64,000 bases of DNA from NCBI GenBank assembly GCA_030544215.1, contig JARZZO010000016.1, positions 61,731,501 to 61,795,500 of the forward strand, written 5' to 3'. Every line of letters starts with the position of its first letter. The stretch's first letter is position 1. Position numbers and translations under genes: made by a program. This DNA is from Zantedeschia hybrid cultivar. Taxonomy: Eukaryota > Streptophyta > Magnoliopsida > Alismatales > Araceae. A model generated the notes under the pieces. It was given only the letters and a program-made list of their open reading frames with translations, did not search any database and was not told where the DNA came from. Of this stretch, positions 1 to 11,710 are shown piece by piece.

Positions 1-428
1 TTTTAATTATATATGTTTAATATGGTATAAGAATGTGAAATTGATTTGAACTAAATAGAACTGAATATTTTTGGTTCATTTCATTTCAAATTGGAAAAAA
101 ATATCTAAAACTGAATCAAACCATGCACAGTTCCAACTGGTTGTCCGAGACATTGCTCAGTAGTCAATGAGGTGCAAACGGTAATTAATATCTTGATTAT
201 TTAACTGATTATTAATAATGGACAACATTTCTAAACTTCTATTACGGATACGGTAATGGCTAGAAATCTTTTCTATCTAAATGCATATGATATATTGATA
301 ATTTAATTATTTCATTAATTATTAACTTATAATTCAGGATAGTCTTTTCAAATTGATGATATAGGAAGGCCGTGCTTGGTGTATCTTCCAAGTGGAAGTA
401 TTTTTACACTTGTGTTTAGTTATTTTTA
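1..428. other. AT-rich intergenic DNA, nothing recognised
   Basis: AT-rich sequence without a convincing reading frame, RNA gene or element boundary. It lies outside the duplicated segment that starts near 776. Confidence 0.5.
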
Positions 429-698
429 GGGTTTTTTATGTATAAGTTCTTATAATCTTTTGATATTGTAAATAAGTCTCCTTAATTTGACTATTTATAA
501 TTAAATCCTCACAATCTACCGTGAATTAGTGAAATGCCTCTAAAGATTACAAATAAGTCCCTGAGAGTATTACAAATAAGCCCTTAAAAAGACTTATTTA
601 TAAGAAAGTTATGATTGTAGGAGTTTATTTGTAAATAGTCAGATTAGGAAAATTTAATTATAATATGAAAAGATTATAAGAATTTATGTGTAAAAAAG
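429..698. mobile_element. MITE with long terminal inverted repeats, possibly Mutator-derived
   Basis: About 100 bp at the left end (gggttttttatgtataag...) is the imperfect reverse complement of the right end (...tttatgtgtaaaaaag). It is non-coding. The flanks resemble each other: ttattttta on the left and ttatttttta on the right, which would fit a 9-bp target duplication of Mutator type. The exact ends are uncertain because the flanks are low complexity. Confidence 0.5.
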
Positions 699-1925
699 TT
701 ATTTTTTATAGAAGTAATTAGATCTTGGAAGTCATTTATGTATTATTTTACTTGTGTTTTAGCTTCCAACTAAAAGTTACAAAGTGGAGCTTCCAAGTTT
801 GGAGAAAAAAAGAGTTGTTATAAAGTGGTTGACTTTTGTATTAAACCAAAATTAATTATCACCTCCTTTCCTCAACTCATTTTATGTGAAAAGAAAAGTC
901 AAAAATAAATTTTAAGTAAAAATTTTGTCAAACACGCACTAAATAAGGTCATGGATCCATCTTTAGTTAGATCCATATCAAATCCAGCCCATTTGATCTC
1001 CAGTGATCAGTAACAGGAGCTTGGGTCATTTGTGGACGGCTAAACGGGTGATACGGTCTGCATACAGTGCAGACTCCGGAGCCATAGATAGTGATATTTT
1101 GCACTCGTTGCCGGCTGTGAATATTTTAATGAACCTTTTCTTTTTTTTTGAAAATTAATGAACCTTTTCTGGATAAAGTAAATACGCAGGAAATGTTCAA
1201 TCACTTTGGAATGCATCAAAATATACGCTCAAATAGTGTCCAGTCCGACGAAAACATCAGGCGGCTCCGGCACTCGAAAAAGAAAAAATTTCCCTGCCGT
1301 CCATCCCAAATCGCAAACAGCTGGTTATGATTTTTAAACTTCTTCTCCTCGCTCTAATAATTTATATAAGACATTTTATAATGCTTATGTTATAATAATT
1401 TAAGTATTTAGAATACTAATTTTGTGTTATAATGCTATAATTATAATATTGTAATAATATAAGTACAAAAATATAGAATTGAAAATTCAAATCAAATTAT
1501 AAAGTACTAAATAAAAACACTACTTATCCTAAACTAGATAATATTAGTCCTAGATATTAGAGTTAGTCTATTTTATGTAACTTTTCTTAAAAACTAATTT
1601 ACTTAACTCGTGTGCCACGTCTTTGTTGTGTGTTATTTGTTGTATGAAACTGGCGTAGTATTTAGGGATGCAACGGGTTATGAATAGCTATTAGCCTATA
1701 GACTGGTCAACGAATAATGTTTCTAAACTGTTAATTATAAATAGCGAATAAAATAACAGGTGTGAATCTTTTTTAAGTGGATGTATAGTTGTATACAGAA
1801 TGTTGACAGTTGAACTATCTGACCGTTTATTAATTTATAAATTAATTAACACATAATTTTTTTCAATCAATAACATATATGGATAGATCTACTTTGGATC
1901 AATCCGGCTCGATTGCATCTACATA

Positions 1926-2682
1926 GGACTGGCAATGAACCGAGCCGAATCAAGTTTTGGATGGCTCGGGCTCGGCTCGAGTTAAAGAAGGTCGGCTCGA
2001 GGTCGGTTTGAGTTTTAAATCTGGATTTGAGCTCGGCTTGCTTCGTTTTTGCCAGGTTCGAGTTCGACTTAATTCAAGTTCGAATCACTGAAATCTAGAT
2101 AGTCACATAGTCACATCCACACAGAATGGGTTACCGACTTCCACTTGACCTCAATTGAAAAATGAAAAAATATTTATAGAATATATCGAGCTGACTCACG
2201 AGCCCACGAGTCGAGCCATAGTAAGTTTGAACTCTCTTACAAAGAGCCATAGTAAGTTTGAACTCTCTTACAAACCACAAAACCCGGGTGTTGAGTTTGA
2301 AGGGACTCAAGATTATAAGCACTGACCACAACTGAAATTATCCGATGTAAGACTAATATATAGTCGCTCCAACACTCCCCCTCACGGTCAAGATGGACCG
2401 TGGAAATTAGATAATAGGAGGTGGCGCAAATTAGAGATAAAGTTGGGTCAGGTCCTGCTCTGATACCATCTTACAAACCACAAAACCCGGGTGTTGAGTT
2501 TGAAGGGACTCAAGATTATAAGCATTGACCACAACTGAAATTATCCGATGTAAGACTAATATATAGTCGCTCCAACAAACTCGACTCATGAAGTCATTTG
2601 AATTTTAATCTAGACTTAGAACTTGACTTGTTTAAAGTTTCGAATCGAGCCAAGCCCTAAGGGCTCGACTCATTGCCAGCCC
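1926..2682. mobile_element. Non-autonomous hAT-like element, present only in copy A
   Basis: The ends are inverted: ggactggcaatgaaccgagc on the left and, read on the other strand, gggctggcaatgagtcgagc on the right. The flanks tctacata (1918-1925) and tccacatt (2683-2690) match at 6 of 8 bases, as expected for an old 8-bp hAT duplication. Copy B lacks the 757 bp and shows an empty site at the same place. The interior is rich in gctcgagttcg-like repeats, has no transposase and contains a TRIM. Confidence 0.8.
2266..2577 (-). mobile_element. TRIM retrotransposon (312 bp)
   Basis: Two direct 109-bp LTRs (2266-2374 and 2469-2577) read tgttggagcg... on the minus strand. The PBS on the minus strand is tggtatcagagc (2457-2468), complementary to initiator tRNA-Met, and lies directly against the LTR end. 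A purine tract, gtgagggggag, precedes the 3' LTR (2375-2385). A perfect 5-bp target duplication, aactc, flanks it at 2261-2265 and 2578-2582. There is no coding capacity. It is nested inside the hAT-like element. Confidence 0.93.
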
Positions 2683-2690
2683 TCCACATT

Positions 2691-3631
2691 CCACAGTATA
2701 TTAAGCCCGGGTGAAGGCAGGGGCTGCCATAGCCCATAGGGCTTTCTAAAATTTCTGCTTGTGCACAACCATCGACCATTCGAGTCTTGGAGGCTTCTTA
2801 TTAATTTAGTTGTGTCCCTGTCTCCAACCCAAAGGCATAAGCAAACGCTTGCCAGTTCCGCCCGACCTGTTGATTGCAATAATTAAACTTCGCATCCTGG
2901 TGGCTCAGTGTTGCCTACTTCGAAGTCATCGCTGCACCCCAACTTGCCCACAAAATATTTTAAAAAATTAATAAACACGGCCGATCACCGACCACGTATC
3001 TTGCTCCGTGGCAAATAATGTGGAGAAGGTTCCATGCTTATATATTGTTTCAAATTGAAGGAAGGTGGTCATAAGATATCACCTGCCGCAGTTGAGTTTC
3101 CAACTTATATATATTATGACTACTAAGTGGGCAGATGAGATGATCGAATAGCACCTCCCTCACTTAATTAACTTCGGAATTATGCTAGACCAGCGTGACT
3201 TGTACATCATATAGCAGTAAAGAATCTGTTGATACGTGCAAAGAAGTCTTTTGAATTGGTGTTCTAGTGAGAACCATCAACTATGCGAGATGCATGGTGC
3301 ATAATTATTGAGGACCACAGTTTGTACATCCGGCAATTAATACACACCCTCAGCAAATCGTTTAGCATATGGAAATTGCTAACATATACCTCGGACGGTT
3401 TCTTCTAGCTCTAACGAGCTGCATAGGATAGAATTATATATCAATAGAACTGATTTGTTAAACTCACTTGAACCAGGGGTTCAATTCTTGTACATTGTAT
3501 TGTAGTATCTATAATATATTGCCTTTGACTGTGGAACTCGATTTAACGGTGAGGTGGAACTCACTGAATCAAACCTCATTCGAAAACATATGAACCCAAC
3601 ACAAAGCTCGACAAGTATGCATCCAGACGTG
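2691..3631. other. 3' flank of NRT2 copy A
   Basis: Non-coding sequence matching copy B on both sides of the retrotransposon complex. Position 3180-3184 (atgct) is the empty target site of element I. No polyadenylation signal can be assigned with certainty. Confidence 0.6.
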
Positions 3632-5356
3632 CTAAGGGGTGGTGTAGGGTGGTGTTTGTGCGGAGGCAACGCGCCTGCCGCGCTCCGACCGACTGTTCTC
3701 GGCGAACTTGATGCTATTCTGGTGCAAACCCTTCTCCTTCTCCTCCGTGGTCCACTCCGATCCGTAGTAGGACTCCTCGGTGGACTTGACGACGTCGGTG
3801 GAGGGCGGCAGGAACATGCTCCCCCACTGGGGGAAGTGCACCAGGCTCACCGGCAGGGTGCAGGCCATGATCATGACCCCCATCAGCGCAAGGCCCTTCT
3901 CCGTGGAGTTCCTGGAGCTGGTGAAGAAGAGGAGCTGGGTGAGGCCCGAGCCGAAGTTCCCGCCGGCGCCTGTCAGCCCGGAGATGATGCCGAGCGACCT
4001 CCGGGAGACGAAGGGGATGACGCCGAAGATGGCGCCGCAGGCGGCCTGCGCGCAGACGGAGAAGCAAATCATGGCGAAGATGGAGATGGGGAGCGAGTTG
4101 GCGCGGCCGAGCCAGAGGCAGAAAGCGCCGCCCAGGGTCTGCAGGATCCACACGTTCCAGAGCCGCGCCCGCATGCCGAACGAGCGCCCGCCGAGGTCCG
4201 AGAGGTACCCGCCGAGCGGGCGGGCCACGATGTTGGCCATGCCGAAGCAGGCGGCGATGGTGCCGGCCGTCCGGAGCTTGAGGTCGAACCGGTCGTAGAA
4301 GTACTCGGCGATGACGTTGTCCGTGGTGAGCTCCACACCCATGCAGTAGCCGTAGAGAAGGACGAAGATCCATGTCCTGTAGTTCGTGACCGCGTACCAC
4401 AGCACCTGGCATGTTTCATGACATGACGATTAATATATAAGCAATAAGCATTGTGCAGCAGACATGTTAATCTTCTGCTGCACTGCTCTTCCATCTCAAT
4501 TTTTTGGATAGAATTCGGTAAGGACGATGGTGATTGCTATCTTTACCTTGGAGAACTTGTCCTTGGCAACGTCTCCCTTCTTCTGGAGGGCGCCGAGGTT
4601 GCCGTCAGGCAAGTCCTGGCCCATGGTGAGGACGACGATGCCCATGATTATGTGCATGCAGCCGGGGATGAAGAAGGCGATGCGCCAGGCGATGAAGGGG
4701 GTCGCGCCCACCTTGCGGATGACGTCGTAGACGAGGGGCATGATCAGCTGTGTGGCGCCGCCGCCCATGTTGCCCCACCCGGCGGCCGTGCCGTTCACCA
4801 GCCCGATGATCTTGCTGTTGAACATGGTGCTCATCCAGTACTGGCAGGACACGAAGGTGGCGAGCGAGAAGCCGATCATGAACCGCACGGTGATGTAGCC
4901 GGAGGCGGAGGAGATGAGCGACATGCAGAAGACAGTGGGGGCGGAGAGCATCATGAGGAAGGCGCAGCCGTAGCGCGGGCCCAGCAGGTCGCACACGGCC
5001 CCCATCACCAGCCTGGAGAAGATGCTGCCCGAGACGGAGGCCACCCCGGCGTTGCCGATGTCGCCCTTGGTGAGGTTGAGGTTGTCCCGGATGATGGGCA
5101 CGAGCGGCGCCGCCGCGAAGGTGGAGACGAAGCAGGTGAAGAAGGAGATCCACGAGAGGTGGAAGGTGCGCATGTGGGGGTTGGCGAATGATAAGAGCTT
5201 GAAGACCTTGGCCTTGTGCTCGCTGTCCACCGGCAGGGAGAACTTGGCGGTCGTTTCCGTCGGCACTGCCGGCGAGTGGACGGCGAAGGCGAAGGTCGCC
5301 TCTTTGCCCGTCACCCCGTGCATGGAGCTGCCTGGTTCCCCCACCTCCTCTGCCAT
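3632..5356 (-). CDS. NRT2: High-affinity nitrate transporter NRT2 (copy A), two exons
   Basis: Codes for a 527-residue plasma-membrane transporter of the NNP branch of the major facilitator superfamily, which imports nitrate with protons, in most plants together with a NAR2/NRT3 partner. Exon 1 is 5356-4547 (270 codons from the ATG at 5356-5354) and exon 2 is 4405-3632. The 141-bp intron (4546-4406) has GTAAAG and CAG borders and is phase 0. Visible motifs are the MFS loop GAVCDLLGPRYG (residues 119-130), nitrate signature one AAGWGNMGGG (191-200) and nitrate signature two GLTGAGGNFGSG (413-424). The C-terminal ENSRSERGRRVAS is typical of plant NRT2. About twelve hydrophobic segments fit the family. 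Reading upstream of 5356 stays open for 132 codons, but the TATA box at 5485 and the family's usual N-terminus support this ATG. It differs from copy B at residues 34 (Glu) and 520 (Gln). Confidence 0.97.
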
Positions 5357-5484
5357 TCTGAGCTCTCTGATCACAACACCCAGAGAGAGAGAGAGGGAGA
5401 GGAAGGATGGAGGGGAAGGTGCCTTAATTAGATAGTAGGGATATGCAGGCAATAGTTTGATATGGTCGAGGGTTAAGGGGTGTG

Positions 5485-5492
5485 TATTTATA
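5485..5492 (-). promoter_or_regulatory. TATA box of NRT2 copy A
   Basis: TATAAATA on the minus strand, about 130 bp upstream of the NRT2 ATG and within a block identical to copy B. A pyrimidine-rich ctctctctctc leader follows. The spacing is right for a plant promoter with a leader of about 100 bases. Confidence 0.7.
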
Positions 5493-5951
5493 CTGGGAAG
5501 GGGATGACATGAAAAGAGCCGAAGGAGATCCCCAACGGTCGCCTTCCCCATTTTTTTTGAGCTCTCTCTGAGTTGCCATTGGAATCCTTCGCGCCGCATC
5601 TCCACCGTGGCCCCCAACTCGTGGCCCCATCGTCTGCTCCAAGGATCAACTTCCAATAGTGAGGAGAGAGAAGGGGCCACTGACGCCAGCGGGTGCACCC
5701 ACTCCGGTTGACTTTTCAGGCATACTGTATTATTGTCAAAGTCGTCCAGCACGGTTAACTTTTATCCTTCGGTTAGTCGCAGTCCATCTATTGCTATGAC
5801 TGCGTTAAGTTTCACTTCTTCCATTAAGTTGGGAAGTACATCTAAAATAAATTGTAAAAAACTTTGATAAAAGTATTTTACGTTGAAGTTATCACATATA
5901 ATTTTTGAGATCCGATTCAATGAACTTGATCGCACCATGACTGTAGTGCTC

Positions 5952-5968
5952 GACCGCATAATGCGGTC
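5952..5968. promoter_or_regulatory. Perfect 8-bp inverted repeat upstream of NRT2
   Basis: gaccgcat, one base, then atgcggtc, about 600 bp upstream of the NRT2 start. It is unchanged in copy B (52385-52401) although neighbouring bases differ at several percent. It could be a dimeric transcription-factor site, but no factor can be assigned. Confidence 0.35.
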
Positions 5969-8075
5969 AAACTCACTAAATCACTTTTCATAATTTTTAC
6001 CTTCCCACATACTTGTAAGTGTCTAAAATCATGGGCGCCCTATGAATGCGGTACCTCTATGTTCACGTTCAATGTTCAATTGTATGCATGTGTCGATCCA
6101 TTCTCTTATATTAAAATTTTTTCATGATATATGTTGGAGGAATTGCTGACGATCTCAAATTGTTGGTATGAAATCAATCTGTAGTACTGTAAACAAAGCG
6201 TGGCCTAAGGTGCCATTCCATGTTTATGGTGACTGCGGTTCTCGTTATGGCAATTCAGATTCCAGCCTCAAGGACCTATCCGGAGTATGATTGGGAGTCT
6301 GATTCTTATCTTAATATGATTCTTCTCTACCTTCACTCGATTCAACTTCCTAGTAAATTGGGGGGGGGGGGGGAGATTTGGAAGAGGGTAGTGCTTCCTA
6401 ATTACTTATAAGGTGGAGGTTCTGAGGCATGATGTTGAAAGAGTGTAGAACCTGATTCCTATCTTGGTAGGCTTTCTTCTATCTTTACGAGTTGCCTTAG
6501 ACTCTTTTTATTTAAAAAGATGTGTCACTTCTTGTAATTGTAATTCATGGAAAGAAAAGAACTCAGTACGGCCGTAGATGTATGAAGACACATTCCGTCC
6601 GAACTACATAAAAATATTTTATATTCTTATATGATTTGATTACTTCTTCTCTCTTTTTCTCTGTGTCTTCTATATATTTTGTCCATCACTGTGAAATACA
6701 TCAATTCCTAAAACATGAGTCTGAGACCAAAAAGAAAAAAAAAAGTTGTATCATTATAATATCATTCAGAACAGGTTGTTCTAGAGTTCATAAGAAATAA
6801 AAGTTTAGTGTGGTCTTAGATGTAGGCAAATCCTTGCTGAACCACATACAAATCTTCTGTGTTCTTGTGTTTTCAATTCCTTCTTCCCCCTCTTTCTTCT
6901 GTTTCTTCTATTCGGTTAATTATTGCAAGTTATCTCTGCTCTAACACACTACTTAATTCACAGTTTTTAGCAGCTGTTCCCTGTAAGCCACAAATAAATA
7001 AATAAAGAAGACTACTCTACCTAATGTTTGGGATGAAACCACTTTGTTCCCTCCACAAGAGTCAATTTGACACTGGTCACCCCATCGCTGAACCCCCAAG
7101 AGATCCTGAAGGATCAACGAAAGTGAATGGGAGGTGGCAGTGTGTTAGCGTGTAGCTTTGTTGCTGTGGGGGTTTAACGGTAGTAAAAAAAAACTTGGGG
7201 GGGAGAGGGACAGAGGTGTCTTGGCTCTTCGGTTTGTTCAAATCCTCATAGTCTTGGAGTGATCTTATTGTCTAGATTTCTAAGTTTCTCATCTATATAG
7301 CTACAAGTGATGTGAGCAAACGGATAAGGCCAATGCACGTAGGAGTTGGGACAAAGGTGTCGGTAAGGAAAGACCGTCTGTTGTTCTTGTCGTTGTTACC
7401 GTTATCTTTCGTTGGGACAACGGGAGTTTGCCGAATACATGATAGTATATATGCAATCGTGTCTTACTTCTTAATGAAAACAATGCCCAGGGGGCCAAGA
7501 TGACCAAATCAAAGTGCTCATCGGAGTATAATATGATGGGTGGTGTTGATGCTGCTGATTAAATTTAGTTTCCAGGGATCCCCATCTCCGTTGTGTAAAG
7601 AGGGATCGATTAGAAGACTAAAATGTCAGCATTTCTTCTAGGGTTGGTTTCCATAAAGAGAATTGTGGAGCTGTAAATTTTACCTCACTTCCTAAATCAC
7701 AATGTTAAATTAAAGATTTCACCTTCATGTAGCCTACACCGTTCATAATTAGGTGTTCATCTTCTTATTTTCTTTGGCAGTTTACTAATCGATTTAGTTA
7801 ATTAACTTCTATTTATACGTTACTTGTCTTCTAATGTTCGACGAAGGCAGCCCCTTGACATCTGTTATTTAGAAACTTATTTGGGTAGAAAGTTCTCTAT
7901 AATAAAAAAAGAGAAATAAAATTTATCATTTATTTAAGAACTTGTTTATTCTATTTAAAGTAAGTCATAGACTTTACGTAATATGTATTCATTTGTTCAA
8001 TGGTTTTAAGGATCTCATGTTCTTTAGATTTGCACTTGTTCACGAGAGGCACACTAAAAAAATGTGGGGAAAAAC

Positions 8076-8262
8076 ACTCAATTAATAAAGATTGGACTAA
8101 ATCAATTTATTTTTTTTATTTCAATTATTTTGTATAAATATTATTTTGATTATCTGACATAAATTATAATAAACTCAATTACTAAAGACTGGACTAAATC
8201 AATTTATTTTTTATTTCGATTATTTTGTATAAATATTATTTTGATTATTTGACCTAAATATA
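8076..8262. repeat. Two-copy tandem repeat, 97-bp period
   Basis: The stretch beginning actcaattaataaagattgg at 8076 is repeated from 8173 with a few changes. It lies in the block found only in copy A. Confidence 0.75.
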
Positions 8263-8299
8263 CAATCTTTATTCTAATTTTTTCTATTATTCTATTCCA

Positions 8300-10157
8300 A
8301 CTCAATAGCTAGGAACATAGATAATTAGTATTATCCTTAACTTTAATTTAATGAATATTTCTCTTTTGAATGATACATCTTAGATTCTAGGGAGAGGGAG
8401 ATCGAGTGGTAGAGAAAGAGACACTAGTGGTTGTAATCTTGTCACGTAGACCCCTCTTTATATAGTTGTGGATTAGACTCTTCTTCCCACATGGAAAAGG
8501 ACTCCTCTGAGTTTTAGTCCAAATCTAGCCCAATTCTATCCACAACAATCAGTTGGAATAGGAGGTCTTTACTTTATCGTCCATCAAACTAAAGTTTAGT
8601 TTCAAAATTTTAGTCTCCGTTGTCTTCAGGTCGTAAATTGAGTACTACCACGTGGGATAATTACTGTAAGTTCTTCCATACATACCTTTTTAAGATGGTA
8701 CCGTCTAAGCATACTTCAATTAAAGATTTTTTACGTAATAACTCTGTCCTACATGGATACACAATTTAAAACAAAGCTTATATTATATTTTAAATTATAT
8801 ACAATTAAAATTCAATAAATATTAAACAAAAAATTTATATCATAATTAATGTCATAATCATAATAGTTTTAGTAGTAAATCATACACAGTTGAAAATATG
8901 TTTTCATAGCGTTACAAGCATATTTAGTGCTCACAAATGCACAAATTTAGATTTTGAATATTAAAATAAATTTTAAAATAATATAAATAACAAATAATAT
9001 GCAATAAGTTCATCATACATCTGCCTGGAATAAAAAATTCTAGCTAACTTTATCACTTTCTGATTTTCTGAAATTATTTCAACACTACCTGCATCCTTCT
9101 CCTTTTTTTTTTCTCTAGTTGCTTTCCTATTTTTTTAGATTTTCTAGAAAAGAATGAGATATTTTTCTATCTAATCTCAGTTAAAATCCACTGCAGAACT
9201 GTCCAGGTCCTTTATGCCGTTATAACCCACCTATTAGAAGTATATGTATCCCTTATGAGTCATCTTTTGAAGTGACATAAATAAATAATTTAATTTTTTT
9301 CACGTAATTAGTCACTCAGCAATGTTGTTCATGTAATTGCTAATCGATTACAAGTTTGTTCATGTAATTGCTATGTTGTTCATATAATTGCTAATCGATT
9401 ATAAGTTTGTTCATGTAATTACTACGTTGTTCATATAATTGATAATCGATTACAAGTTTATTCATATAATTACTATGTTATTCATGTAATCACTCACTTA
9501 ACAGTAATTGATTATTTCTTTAGTTAATCGATTACTGTTTTTAGTTAATCAATCATATATTCAGTTAATCGATTATAGCTTCAGTTAATTGATTACTATT
9601 TTAGTTAATCGATTATATATTCCGTTAATCAATTATAACTTCAGTTAATTGATTATTTCTTTAGTTAATTGATTACTGCTTTAATTAATCTATTATATAT
9701 TCAATTAATTGATTATAGCTTCAATTAACGTTATCGCTATAATAACCTTAATTGATATTTGTTCTGTAATTGATATGTTTGTTCTATAATTGATTTAACT
9801 TTGATTAACGTTATTGCTATAGTAACTTTAATTGATATTTGTTCTATACTTGATATGTTTGTTTTAATGTTATCATTACAATAACTTTAATTGATATTTC
9901 AATTACAAGTATTCTTTCTAACAATTAATTGATTAACTATATGACTTATATCAACTAATTGAACTATCTTTAACTTATTTATTAGATTACTCGGTACTTA
10001 TTATTTATTATTTATTTTTTTTCTTTCATTTCTTTTTCTTTTTCTTAGAATCTACTACATTCCAACTAACATAGTCATACTATATTTACCTATGAATACT
10101 TTAACCAAATTATTATCAAAATTAAAAAAAAGACTTTCTAAGATTTAGGATGTTACA
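8300..10157 (-). mobile_element. Probable LTR remnant or solo LTR (copy A)
   Basis: Read on the minus strand, the block starts tgtaacatcctaaatcttag (10157 down), a typical plant gypsy LTR start. It contains a TATA box, ctatataaag (8465-8456), followed by an R-like stretch rich in ctctctaccactcg. No coding domain is present and the far end is not resolved. Copy B keeps the U3-like part (59860-61130) but lacks the TATA and R part. No target duplication was found, so this is a tentative call. Confidence 0.4.
9296..9960. repeat. Degenerate AT-rich repeats with aatcgatta cores (copy A)
   Basis: About twenty-base units such as cttcagttaattgattact and ttagttaatcgattactg recur in tandem, preceded by units of the form gttcatgtaattgctaatcg. 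Many contain the palindrome atcgat. The same array occurs in copy B at 60380-60900. It lies in the presumed U3 of an LTR remnant. Confidence 0.7.
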
Positions 10158-10614
10158 TGTTAAACATATAATCTCTATCTTCTTATAAGATTTTTTTGCA
10201 TACAAATAACTTCTATCCGAATTAGAATTATATACACATTGCTAAAGAGACCATACTTCTATGCATAGTTTAAATAGGTTAAATTATATATTATTTGGTT
10301 TCATCCACACCTATATCACCCACCCATGCATGCTGTACATTGCAATTTGCACTTATGCACATGCTTTCATGTAGAGTTGGAAACCAAGCAAAATAGGGTA
10401 TTTAGTGCATATAAGACGTGCACATGCAAAATGGGCGTCATTTAGCTTAAGATGGCAGTTGAATGGTTTACCGAATTAATGGTTCTATAATGGATGTTTT
10501 CTTAGTTGTTGGTTACTTTTCTTCTCTGCTTTCATTCTAATGTCTAATTCACAAGATAAGGAAAAAATGTTGTGTACGTAGTTCTTTGGGTTTCATTAGT
10601 GTGTACCCTAAGGG

Positions 10615-10915
10615 TACACATCGTTCTCTGTGAGCCGTGGCTCAAACGGACACCGTCCTCTCCAGGTGCGGGGAGGATGTGGGTTTGAGTCCTGTCTCTA
10701 CAGTGCGCGGAGACTGGAATAGTCCCCCTCACCCTCGTTGGCGGACATTTCCACTTCGTGTGGGTTTCTCTTGCCTTGTGTAGGAGCGGCTTTATTGTGT
10801 GTTTATCCTGATTATTCGGATATCCTTTAGCACTGGCCGGATTCGATACCCTCTCTCTTGAGGGGGGAGCTTGATGCCCAACCAACTGGGCCACTATTCA
10901 AAAAAAAAAAAAAAA
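10615..10915 (+). mobile_element. tRNA-derived SINE-like element (copy A)
   Basis: An A-box-like tggctcaaacgg and a B-box-like ggtttgagtcc are about 45 bp apart in the 5' part. The element ends in an A-rich tail at 10899-10914. Length is about 290 bp with no coding capacity. Related copies are at 61941-62232 and, as a 3' part only, at 62270-62473. Target duplications are not clear. Confidence 0.6.
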
Positions 10916-11710
10916 GCTATATCCCTTATAACCAACAGCCTTGACCCACTGAGCAATGTTAAATTAATTCGTTAAGAAGATTTAGTAGGTATAAAAGAAA
11001 TAAGTCCATTAAGGTTGGGCTTTTGACATTAGTCCACTTCTGTTAAGTATACGATAGGGATGTACAAATGATGTGAACTAGGCTTATTAAAAAGATAATT
11101 AAGATGGCTATAAGTTTCATATTGAGCACATTTTTACCTTAACGATTTAGGAGTACAAAATTGCTGAATACTGCATGAGTGAGTTTTAGAAACCATTTTA
11201 GAGATGATATTTACGTCCCTACTTTCTAGTTCGAATTGAAGAAAAAACGGTAGGCTAGCTCAGGTGAGAATCTGATTCTGAATTTTTTTTTTTACTCCCA
11301 GGACTTGGGGTGAGAAATCTCTCCATAAATAAGCCACGGGTTCAACCATAACCACATTGAAATTTCTGTCTCCTTTAGTCTTCTCTTTTTCATGTTTTGG
11401 GTCCGAATGCCTTTTAGATGCCTTATTGTTCATGGAAAGAAGATCCCTAATGTGAATTCTTATCCAAAGAGAGGGGCAGAACTTGGAAGGACTTCACGAT
11501 AACTCAAGGGATTAAGTAGGGTTAGAAAGAAGAATTAAATAAATGACTACTTTTGATTGCAATGTATGCATACGACAAACCTAGCTATGATTATTTATTA
11601 TTTGAGTTTTATTTGATTGTTTCTAGACTCTTCTAAACTAATCAATAAATTTATATAGTTAATGTGAAGTTAAATTGAAAGCAAAATGGACTTTTTAATA
11701 TGAGAATAAC
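10916..11710. other. Intergenic, nothing recognised
   Basis: AT-rich. Up to about 11226 it matches copy B (ending at 62804), after which no second copy is visible in the window. Confidence 0.5.

Larger units (their letters stand above)
5750..8290. other. Upstream intergenic region of NRT2 copy A
   Basis: AT-rich, no convincing gene. It matches copy B at 52180-53545 and 59179-59850. Small open frames such as 7312-7503 are not well conserved in reading frame between the copies. From about 7803 to 8790 the sequence is present only in copy A. A poly-G run at 6361-6374 is shorter in copy B. Confidence 0.6.
776..11226. repeat. Segmental duplication, copy A
   Basis: The segment aligns collinearly with copy B. 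A 776-1917 matches B 21661-22780; A 2683-3184 matches B up to 23284; A from 3180 matches B 49589-53545; A 7126-7800 matches B 59179-59850; A from about 8790 matches B 59860-62804. Both copies have the same orientation. The right end is set only by an LTR inserted in copy B at 62805, so the true duplicated unit may be longer. Outside NRT2 I counted roughly 4-6% mismatch in sampled stretches. Confidence 0.92.

Noticed and set aside
3554..5191. Long open frames on the plus strand over NRT2 (for example 3554-4426 and 4451-5191)
   Set aside because: They are antisense shadows of GC-rich NRT2 codons: low-complexity Ala/Glu/Gly/Val translations, no family match, and repeated identically in copy B.
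6361..6374. Poly-G run as a G-quadruplex element
   Set aside because: A single homopolymer of variable length between copies; most simply a microsatellite.
7312..7503. Small conserved gene upstream of NRT2 (also at 59364-59609)
   Set aside because: Sequence similarity comes from the segmental duplication; the C-terminal part differs by indels and no homologue is recognised.
9296..9960. CRISPR-like array
   Set aside because: Units are degenerate, contiguous and lack unique spacers, and the DNA is a plant nuclear genome.
10620..10700. tRNA gene
   Set aside because: A and B boxes are present, but no cloverleaf can be drawn and the element has a long body with an A tail, so SINE-like.
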